64,000 bases of DNA from Styela clava (taxonomy: Eukaryota > Chordata > Ascidiacea > Stolidobranchia > Styelidae): NCBI RefSeq assembly GCF_964204865.1, contig NC_135250.1, forward strand, positions 6,200,001-6,264,000, written 5' to 3'. How positions within the stretch are numbered: the stretch's first letter is position 1; every line of letters begins with the position of its first letter. A model generated the notes under the pieces. It saw only the letters and a list, made by a program, of their open reading frames with translations, ran no database searches and was not told the DNA's origin. The position numbers and the translations under genes are program-made. This document shows, piece after piece, positions 32,021-40,985 of the stretch.

Positions 32021-33229
32021 ATGTATGCCATTACGGTGGATGACCGACTTCAGTTGAAAGTGTTGGATCCAGATAAAGATGTCGAGGAGTCATTTGCAGT
32101 TTTGCAGAAGAATATGCCATATGTGGAAGTGTTTTTACCCTGGATGAAGGATAGAACAATAGAAAAAGATAAAAAGGACATGCAAGATGCTCTGGATAAA
32201 TTCAACAATGGTCTCGGATCGGAAATGGGAATATTTGAGTGCGTTTTCAATGATCAGGTTTTATGTTAAAACAGAATATTTTTGATAATATACCCGGGTC
32301 ATTTGTACCAGCATTTGGCAACAAATATTGACCTTAAGTCATTTAATTATTATCTAAATTTTGGAAACAACTATAACTGACAATTAGCTAGAAAAAGCTG
32401 ACGAACTAGCTAATAATATGCGTATCAACTTTCTGCTTGGCCCATGTTACGAAAGTAAAAAAGAAAGTCGAAGCTCGAGGAACTATTGAAAGCGGCCATT
32501 TTCGTATATTTGACAAGCTCTATGACGTAATTGTGATGCTTTAGTGACGAAATTTTTGGATGGCGTAGTCAGATGGGGGTTAGGATTGACATATCAAAAA
32601 ATTGTTATGCTACGCCCACTAGAAGTACGTTAGGTACGAAACTACACGAGACCCCAGCATTCTACATGTAAATAAAATTTGCAGAAAGCAATTTTCTACC
32701 ATGTATCTGCTGAGAATGTGCAATTTTGTAAATGATTATTTCTTTGGATATGTTATTTATAACTTAGTAATCTTAGCATTTCTGAACCATTTGTTCGCGT
32801 ATTCTGGCTTTCCGTGTTTCGTCTACTTTCATTGAACGACTTCTACATATTTACAGGAAAGAAGTTGCAGCAGAATATGAAAACAAAAACTCGTGGAAGT
32901 TCATAGGCTGGTGCGGAATAATAAGAGTCAAAAAAGAAAACCCACAAGACGCATATGCTGAATTATCGTACTGGTTGGACAAGGATTACTGGGGGCAAGG
33001 AATCGTTACAAAATGCATGCAAAAACTCATTGAATTTGCTTTCACGAATTTGGAATTAAATAAACTGCAGCTCACGACGGATAATCGCAATCAAAAAAGC
33101 TTAGCAGTTGCAAGACGATTGAACTTTAAACTCACAGACATAAAGGTCACTAAGAAGTTGTGCCCAGAAGAAGATTTATCAAAACTGGAGGTTCACATGT
33201 TAAATAAAAATGATTGGTTATCACAATGA
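32021..33229 (+). CDS. GNAT N-acetyltransferase, second subfamily, gene 3
   Basis: Exons 32021-32238 and 32857-33229 (TGA) join in phase 2 (GA|G), giving 196 residues. Motifs: RLQLKVLDP, VLQKNMPYVEVFLPWMK, FIGWCGIIRV, DKDYWGQGIVTKC, DNRNQKSLAVARRL. Motif A has Trp where genes 1 and 2 have Arg (WGQGI against RGQGI). The frame reads 11 codons past the donor GTGCGT; the spliced form is chosen because it restores the conserved order. AATAAA at 33270-33275. Confidence 0.86.
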
Positions 33230-33308
33230 GGGTGTATCAAAAATGTAATGTCCCATAAGTCAAATTTTAAATAAATTAGTCCAAAAATACATTAGATTGA
33301 ATTATGGC

Positions 33309-33702
33309 TAGGGCTGGGAATTTCGAATCGAATAGCAAATTATTCCTCAATTTTGTTTTTATTGAAGCCATATTTTTACGATGGAATTCTGACATTTCTT
33401 TCTATTGAGTTGCTGATAAAACAAGTTTTTTATTGTATGTGAACGCTCAAAAAATTGACTGAGGGGTGGATTCCATGTTTCCAGTATTTTAGTATTTTTT
33501 GCAATAATAAAAGGGACCCCCTGAAGTATGCGCACCAAGATGGCGCACAACCTGAACTCAGGTTGTGTGCCAGGTTAGGGTTCAGTTTATGCGACATCTT
33601 GGTGTGCATACTTCAGGAGTTCCAATAAAAGTCACATAAAACACATCAAGTATTCACGATTCGGTTCTGAAATCATCGAGTATTCGAAAACGCCCAGCCC
33701 AA
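33309..33702. repeat. hAT-like element with 8-bp duplication, host of a nested MITE
   Basis: Begins TAGGGCTGGGAATTTCG and ends CGCCCAGCCCAA. It is flanked by a perfect 8-bp direct repeat, ATTATGGC, at 33301-33308 and 33703-33710. The 394-bp span has no coding capacity and includes the nested 110-bp element at 33514-33623. Confidence 0.75.
33514..33623. repeat. Family A deletion MITE (110 bp)
   Basis: Foldback element with arms GGACCCCCTGAAGTATGCG and the inverse GCATACTTCAGGAGTTCC, plus an ACCAAGATGGCG core as in family A. Perfect 8-bp duplication AATAAAAG at 33506-33513 and 33624-33631. Most of the family A interior is missing. Confidence 0.85.
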
Positions 33703-33761
33703 ATTATGGCAACTGGTGAAACTTCAATTTATTCGAAACTTTTGTGACGAAAATTATTCTC

Positions 33762-33975
33762 AGGCGGGTTGCAATTCAAGCTAACAATGAAAAGCTAATG
33801 GAACCAAATCCCTTATTCCTCGCCAAACCAAACAAACATTGGTGTTCGCTATGTCCGGCAATCAACTTAAGCAACGTTTAATCAATCGTATCACAATTTA
33901 TGATTTCACCATCTTCTGGTTCCATTATCTCATATCCTTTGTGACATGCGGTAATAATATGTTTCATGATAGTAG
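33762..33975 (+). pseudogene. GNAT gene fragment (fifth copy)
   Basis: The sequence from 33765 matches the end of GNAT gene 2: CAATTCAAGCTAACAATGAA aligns with its AAATTCAAGCTTACCAATGA region, followed by the AACCAAACAAA stretch and then the 3' flank with ATGTTTCATG. In translation NEKLMEPNP and AKPNK correspond to NEKVTELNP and AEPNK. A missing base after AAACCAAACAAA shifts the frame, and no motif A or first exon is present, so it is non-functional. Confidence 0.72.
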
Positions 33976-34250
33976 AGAAAAACTTTTTTAAAAATGTTTG
34001 AGGTATGATGCCACTTATGGTATCATTACCATAAATTCCTACAATATTATGAGAATTGGCTCACAGCAAACATGCGATGATAACAATATGGCGCAACAAA
34101 GAGTAAATACGTTTTGCATGGTCAGTTACGTCTTTAGACATATAGTACATCCGTTTGTTTTGTCAGTCAGTAACGCGCGGCGGAACGTTTGCAACATATC
34201 AGTCATTCTGTGGTTGTAATCTATTTGCAAAGCGTATTTGGTACTTCGAT

Positions 34251-35643
34251 ATGTATACCATTACAGTAAATGAGCGACTAAAGTTGAAAATTTTAAATCC
34301 AGATGAAGATGTCGAGGAATCTTTTGCAGTCTTGCAGCAAAATATGCCACATTTGGAAGTGTTTATACCCTGGATGAAGCACAGAACACTTGAAAATGAC
34401 AAAAAGATTATGTTAGAAGCTCTGGATAAATTCAGCAATGGCCTCGGATTGGAAATGGGAATATTTGAGTGCGTTTTTAACCAGCAGGTTTTGTATTATA
34501 TATAATAGAATATTTATGTCAAAATATCCGAGTTATATAGTTCTTTCCATCGGTATTTTGGCAAAATTTATGCCAAAAAATTTATGGAGTTGACCGTTGT
34601 TGATGAAAATTCTCGCGTGGGTTATCCCGTCGGTATTCCCGTAGTATGTGTATCAGGTTAGGCTATAATTTTATTCCGATTTACTTTTTTCAGTTCTATT
34701 ACGAGTTCGGGGACTGTCTGTGTTAGCCAAGTGAATGTATCCCATTCCCATAGGTTCCAGTCCCTTTACACAACTTGATGTAAAGTAGACGAACAAAATT
34801 TTTTATCTCCATGTTGGTACACATACTTCTGGAGCGCCATCCTGTCACCCTAGTAATGTCCGTTTCACCGAAAGTCCGGATTGACGTTCGGTTTCCATGC
34901 CAGCGATCGTCGAAAATTTTCCAATTTACTGACAATTTCTCATCAACTAAACCGATAATCAAAATCCTGAGACCGATACTTTCCACAGAAGTAAATACTT
35001 TTTCGAACAGCAAGCCCTTTTCATCTCATTAATCCATTAACTGGAAAAGCCTTATCACCCACGCAAGGGCGCCGACGAGACGGCTGGTAATTTGGTAACA
35101 GGTCAACGCAGTAGGCCTACGCTTCCGCTATCGGTTTGCTGGGGTGCGGGCCAAAGTATCGGCGGCTATCGGCTTGTTCAGTTACTTTTTACTTTGTTAC
35201 AAAGTGTTATTTGCATTTCAGTAATATTGCTAATTATAATTGTAAAAGTACTGCTACATTTTTACAGGAAAGAAGTTGCAAATGAGGGAGAAAATAAAAA
35301 CTTGTGGCGGTTCATAGGCTGGTGTGGCATAATAAGGGTCAACAAAGAAAATCCACAAGACGCTTTTGCAGAACTAGGCTACTGGTTGGACAAAGACCAC
35401 TGGGGGCAAGGTATCATATCAAAATGCTCACCGAAACTCATAGAATTTGCTTTCACGGATTTAAAATTGGACAAACTGAAGCTTGTGACTGATAATCGTA
35501 ATGAAAAAAGCTTATCAGTTGCAGGACGGTTGAAATTCAAACTCACAGATGAAAAGGTTACTGACCAGATGTGCCCAGAAGAAGATTTATCTAAACTGGT
35601 TGTTTACGCATTGAACAAAAGTGATTGGTTATTATCACAATAA
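34251..35643 (+). CDS. GNAT N-acetyltransferase, second subfamily, gene 4
   Basis: Exons 34251-34468 and 35268-35643 (TAA) join in phase 2 (GA|G), giving 197 residues. Motifs: RLKLKILNP, VLQQNMPHLEVFIPWMK, FIGWCGIIRV, LDKDHWGQGIISKC, DNRNEKSLSVAGRL. First-exon length equals that of gene 3, and donor (GTGCGT) and acceptor (TTTACAG) are the same. The start at 34251 is chosen because conservation with gene 3 begins there; upstream in-frame codons are not conserved. The intron carries a family B MITE at 34632-34838. Confidence 0.87.
34632..34838. repeat. Family B MITE, copy B1
   Basis: A 207-bp element in the GNAT gene 4 intron, starting GGTATTCCCGTAGTATGTG and ending CTTCTGGAGCGCC. Flanks ATCCCGTC and ATCCTGTC (34624-34631, 34839-34846) match at 7 of 8 positions. 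The interior has a TTCTATTACGAGTTCGGGGAC segment and a CACAACTTGATGTAAAGTA segment shared with B2 and B3. Confidence 0.85.
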
Positions 35644-36079
35644 ATGTTTTTGAACACAAATGCTATTCCACATTTTGAACAAATCAACACCAAAAATAAC
35701 TTTGATATCTATACCTAGGGGTTCTCTAGGGGTAAATTTACCAATTGGGATTTCATTTGACTTGCCTTGAGTGTTAGTTTTGCAAGCATGAGATCCACGC
35801 TTCTCTGTTTTACACGCAGACGCTACCAGTTTTGTTTTAGGACACGTGAGCTATATTGGAATTGCAACATCCTTAGTTGATTAATAGAGAAGCTGTGGGG
35901 CCCAGCGCCATTGATTTTACGGTGCTCCCAAAGTATGCGAACCAAGATGGCGGACATCGGAAAGTAACATGCGTAACAGGTTAGGGTTAGGCGATAATTT
36001 TTTTCCAATTCTCCTTATTTTAGTCCTATTATCAGTTCGAAGACTAGCCAAGAGCCTCCCGTAGTATTTATACCTAAAA

Positions 36080-37490
36080 CAAGAGAGCTACGCCCAAATA
36101 TATGGACACGTCTATCGCAGTACAGTACGGTTTACCGTACCGTCAGATCACAGTCTACAAATATATTCACACCAAGCGAAGCAGCACAGTAGGACACAAA
36201 ATGGCGTCCGATGTCCGCTGAACGTTAAATGACGTCATAGCGAACAAAAACAAATCTCACAGAGCTATCAGAAATATTTAAAATGAATAAAAGTAATTGC
36301 CTTCTGGGGAAAAATTTTATCTTCAACCACTGAAAATTTCAAAGCAATTGGTCCAGTATTCGAAGAGAAAAGCGATTTTTTTAAAAATGATGGAGACAAA
36401 TAACAATAATTTATCGCAGAACAGTTCTTCCCTTGCAAATTTTATGTTGTTTTCAGTAGAACTGTAATAAAAAACAAAAAGGTGAGAGCGAAATTCACTG
36501 CGGTACCTAATGTAGGCACGCTACTGAGTTGGCAGTCAGCCAGCATCTTACCTGTACACTGTAGGCCATATAATTGATCACAGAACAGTTTTTCCCTTGC
36601 AAATTTTACGTTGTTTTCAGTAGAACTGTAACAAAAAGCAAAGAGATGAGAGCTGAATTCACGGCGGTACCGGTACCTAACGTAGGTGCGGTACTGAGTT
36701 AGCAGTCAGCCAGCATCTTACCTGTACACTGTAGGCCATATACGGTAATTGATCACAGAACAGTTGTTCCCTTGCAAATTTTATGTTGTTTACACTTTAG
36801 GACAGATAATTGATCACAGAACAATTCTTCCCTTTCAAATTTTATGTTGTTTCCAGTAGACTCTCATCAAAATAAACAAATATAGTAGGCTACAAGTGCT
36901 ACAACGCTTGCATTACTGCACTGGTAGGACCGTGAAAGAATAAGTTACGGTAATTTCATTGTGGTAAGACACCGGTACCGGCACCAGTACCAGTATCGTA
37001 CTTACGTACTGAGCTACCAGTACCGGTACCGAACCTGTAGGTCTGATATTCCGTTCCGCATACGATAGGCTATAAAACTTGCATTGCAGCATTAGTAATA
37101 CCGCGGAAGGAATAAGTCAATTTCACTGCGTTACGGTACCGGTATGGCAACTTACCAGTACCGACCTACAGTAGCTGTAGTACTGAGCAAGACAATCGAT
37201 CGCGAAACCGCTTGAAATAAGTGTAAAACAGTGTTCCCATGAGTAAAAATAAATACCGCGAAACTTTGTATGAAATATCATATCTCATAGGATTCATATA
37301 AAATTTAAGAATAAATAAAAGTAATAGCCTTCTGGGGAAAAATATAATCTTTACTCACTGAAAATTTCAAAGCAATTGGTCCAGTAATCAACGAGAAAAG
37401 CGATTTTTTCATAACGATACCAAGAAGAAGACAAATAAGAACAAGAACAACAAAAATACCAAAACGATCGTTATGTCCACTAACGTGTCC
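36080..37490. repeat. Inserted 1.4-kb element inside MITE A2
   Basis: Starts CAAGAGAGCTACGCCCAAAT and ends ACTAACGTGTCC; GGACACGT near the left is the inverse of ACGTGTCC at the right. The interior has two copies of a segment with GCCTTCTGGGGAAAAAT and AGCAATTGGTCCAGTA (36285-36385 and 37310-37410), plus tandem repeats. A related shorter copy lies at 27541-27815. Compared with the uninterrupted MITE, about two A bases are duplicated at the junction. No transposase is seen. Confidence 0.75.
36411..36865. repeat. Tandem repeat inside the nested element
   Basis: Two near-complete units of about 165-175 bp start near 36411 and 36574, and two partial ones start near 36749 and 36811. Each carries TTGATCACAGAACAGTT and CCTTGCAAATTTTATGTTG; the full ones also have CCTGTACACTGTAGGCCATA. 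A GGTACC-rich stretch follows at 36970-37170. Confidence 0.8.
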
Positions 37491-38082
37491 AATTATGGCC
37501 TAACCCTAACCTAGTACACATATTACATTCCGATGTCCGCCATCTTGGTTCGCATACTTCGGGAGCCCCGATTTTACTTTCGAACTCTGTCAAAAGATGA
37601 ACGAGAGAATAAAGGTGTAGAACTCCTGTAATATTTCAGAGTGATTCATTGGATATACCCTGTAATTTTAGCTATGACTTTGCTAGCACGAATCTGTCCA
37701 CACATCATAAATATATATATGACTAAATTTTCAATAGCTTACCCCATGTTCATCATCTAATGTCACTAGCTTAAGCTTGGTTTCCAAAAAATGAGGCGTG
37801 GAATTGATTTACAAGAAATTCATATTTTCAGAATGATAAAAACTTCTCTGGTGACATTTTAGTTATTAAAGAAAATTATTAGAATATATGCATTTTCTAT
37901 ATATATATATAGTCAACGAACAATGCCATTAGATATTAAATTGCGAAATTGTATATCATTTTAATTAAATTGATGAAATATACAGAATTTTAATATAGAA
38001 AAATGCGATACGAATGGTCAAGAGGAAGAAAATCCGTATTGTAATGGACCAGCATAATACCGTACTTAGTAGTGCATTCAGA

Positions 38083-38290
38083 GGCGCTCCAGAAGTATGT
38101 GTACCAATAGGGAGGTAACTAATTTTGTTCGCCTACTTTACATCAAGTTGTGTAAAGGGACTGAAGCCTACGAGCAAGGGTTATATTCACTTGGCTAACA
38201 TAGACAGTCCCCGAACTCGTAATAGAACTAAAATAGGGGAAATCGGAATAAAATTATGGCCTAACCCGGTACACACACTACGGGAGTATC
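38083..38290. repeat. Family B MITE, copy B2 (reverse orientation)
   Basis: A 208-bp element starting GGCGCTCCAGAAGTATGTG and ending CTACGGGAGTATC, flanked by a perfect 8-bp duplication CATTCAGA at 38075-38082 and 38291-38298. Opposite in orientation to B1 and B3. Confidence 0.9.
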
Positions 38291-38298
38291 CATTCAGA

Positions 38299-39494
38299 AC
38301 ATTAGCGCTCAGGTAAAAGTGCTTAAAGTGACGTCAGAAATCCGAATGCCCTTTGAGGTTGCGGAGTAGACGATGGCATCGTGAAACACACGCCAATAGA
38401 GATCATCAAAATATAGCCACTATATCTTCTGCAACAACATTTAATTTGACGGCGGGTATTACTTTATTGCCGAAATGAAAGAATAATCAAAATCACCAGT
38501 TAGGACCTAATATATATAAGTGAATAAAAAGCAATATGGGTGTCTAATGAACCAGAATTATGTTTCCTAATTTTTTATTTTCCGGGAGTTCGAGACATTA
38601 AAAGCATTGGGATATTGAGCATCGGCTATTTTCAAGTCTCACAACATCAGAATATGATCTGATATATCAACATCAAACGGTATTGACTGAAACATGACCA
38701 GGGTAAGATTTTATAAACAACCCCCTATGGGAAAAATGATTTTCCGAATTCCGCATTTCAAAACAATTGTTTTTAAACATAACTATTTTAAACAATTTTT
38801 GGTATTAAATAAGTTGGGGAATAGTAACAGGATGGCTAGCGATATTCATCTCTAATTAATAAATACGCACCAGGAACCCACGACATGCCCCAACACGGCT
38901 TGCGCTATGAGCAGGACTGATGTAGATTGTCCTTGTATTCATTTCTGAAATTGAGTGGGTATACAGTAATGAAAAACGGAAATTATTGGTGTAAAATTGA
39001 CATATTGGTTGGCACACGCACGTCCTCAAGGGACTCTAATTCAACTTCCCATATATTGTTATCCGTTAACGGCAATAATTCGAATTAGCGTTAGAAATTA
39101 AATCGATCCGCTTTAATTTTATTTTTTCGCGGTCGAGAGAGAAACGTTGCATTGTTACAAAACAGTATCGGATTGGGTGGCATTCAGTAGAAGGTTATGT
39201 ATGTTTTAACCATGCACTGGTATGTTAGGGAAATAGCCCGAATGTGGTTAAACCGAACTTGTCGATTTATTAGATTATAGGAAAATCGATGAAAAAAATC
39301 AGTCAAATTGTAAAACAACCCTGCTTTATATATTTTAAAATTAAGCCTGTGATTCTGAGAAACGGTACAAGACAAATAGTGTTTAATAATGCGGCTGTGT
39401 AGTCTGCAGCAAATGTATTAATTGGTTATCATAATTGCGTGTTTCATAACATCATATTTCAGCATTCCATTGTATTATTGACATCCAATCGTTA
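38299..39494. other. Gene-free stretch before the RASL10-like gene
   Basis: AT-rich spacer. No coding frame, RNA gene or repeat that I can support. Confidence 0.45.
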
Positions 39495-39500
39495 TTTATT
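39495..39500 (-). terminator. Poly(A) signal overlapping the RASL10-like stop codon
   Basis: On the minus strand the stop codon TAA (39499-39501) runs into TAATAAATAA, so AATAAA begins within the stop codon. If used, the 3' UTR would be only about 15-30 bases. Confidence 0.5.
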
Positions 39501-40985
39501 ACATGCAAATGTCGCGAGATTTTTTAACTCTGGTTTTCTTACGCTTTCCTCTGGCAACCAATGCTCCATCCACTGCAGCCAAAAACGCTGCTTGTACATT
39601 GAAGCCATATTTTGCTGAACAGTCCAAATAAGTATGCTTCCAAGTTTTTTTAATCGTGTTGACGGTATTTTTGTACCAACTTATTTGACTTTCATAAATG
39701 TAGCCATTGTCAACATTTTGTGTCTTTTTAAAAAGAAGGTCCATCTTTGTCCCGACCACAACTATCAAAGAATCAACGCTGTCCCCGTTCAGGGCGCCTT
39801 GGGCCACAAAGTCGCTGCTCGATGATGACACACTGAAGACTGAAACTTCTTCTTGTGTGTTACTTTTGCGGTATATACGATGATTTCGCCTGATCGATCT
39901 TGTTCGTTTCGTTGTTATAGCTGGAATATCTTCAGAAGGACTACCTTTCCATGGAAGAAGAGATGGGTATAAAATTTCCGACTGGGTTCGACGAAACCAG
40001 CACTGAAAAATTTGAATATTGACAATAATTTTTAAAAATATACACGGTTTGGTGGAGGGTTTATATTGTTCACTCTTAATCCAAAATGGCCTAGTAAATA
40101 CAGACACAATTCAAAACAATACGTGACTCTAAGTCTAGGTGAATTTTATTGTCAAATTGAAACTTAGTTACTTTTATAATAATGAAAATACAAAAATAGT
40201 CAAAAATATGAAATTCCCCAAATTTATATAAGAATAGTGAGAAATACGTTTCATTTTTGTTTAATATGACAATAAGGTGTTAAGTGAGGATATTGGCTTC
40301 TTTTAATATATATTTTTGAAAATATTACATTTTGTCGTACTTGAGATTTTCGAAAACAAAGAAATAAAATTTAGCACAGGTCACAGCTTTACCTTTCGAA
40401 TCTGATTTCGAATCCTACTTATGTATTCGAAGCTTTCACGATTTGTCACGTCGAAGACAAGAATAAACACCGATGCGGTTCTTACACCTCTGGCTTCTTC
40501 CGATGCAAATTCTTCTAATGTGTCGGCTGGAAATGACTTCAAAGCCGGAATATCTAGCACCGATACGTGCATCAGATTGATTTCTTTACTTGGACCTTCC
40601 CAAACTACACTTCTGTATTCTGGACTAGACCGATGGCAGGTACACCTAAAATAAAAAGGTATGATCTTTTATGTTACAAACCTCCTTGATGGCACAAGTA
40701 CTCTTTTGTTTGCACAAACCTGCTCGGTAGTATCCTTCGATGTGTTCCCGACGTCAAAGGTGTAGAACCTGTGTCATACAAATTTGCACATTGGCGATCT
40801 CCTCTTTCGAGGACATCACTTAGTAAGTGGTTGCCACATTCTGCACGCGTTTTCACTGTTTTGGGACAGGTACAAACTGTTTTCGTTGTTGCCTTATATT
40901 CATTGTGAGCAAAACGATGAACCAGTGACGATTTTCCTGAACCTTCATCGCCTAGCACAGCTATTTTAATACTTTTTTGATACAT
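39499..40985 (-). CDS. RASL10: RASL10-like small GTPase
   Basis: Three minus-strand exons (40985-40720, 40645-40393, 40002-39499) join in phases 2 and 0, giving about 340 residues. P-loop GDEGSGKSS lies at residues 12-20; the G3 region is LDIPALKSFPADTLEEF, with no DxxG; then FILVFDVTNRESFEYI; G4 is VVGTKMDL; G5 is DCSAKYG. The LDxP...FP.DTL.E..D/E pattern and SFEY match RASL10A/B. Family proteins are about 200 residues, so this one has extra segments: about 50 residues after the P-loop exon start and a Ser/Arg-rich insert before G4. It ends DICM with no CAAX box. The first donor (GTTTGT) is the least certain junction. Nucleotide binding is likely; efficient GTP hydrolysis is doubtful. Confidence 0.82.

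Larger units (their letters stand above)
35921..37569. repeat. Family A MITE copy A2, split by a nested element
   Basis: Left half 35921-36079 (GGTGCTCCC...TACCTAAAA) and right half 37491-37569 (AATTATGGCC...GGGAGCCCC) together equal the full element at 45053-45288. A perfect 8-bp duplication, GATTTTAC, lies at 35913-35920 and 37570-37577. The 1.4 kb between the halves is the younger insertion. Confidence 0.9.

Noticed and set aside
38125-38316. 63-codon open frame
   Set aside because: It lies almost entirely within MITE B2 (38083-38290).
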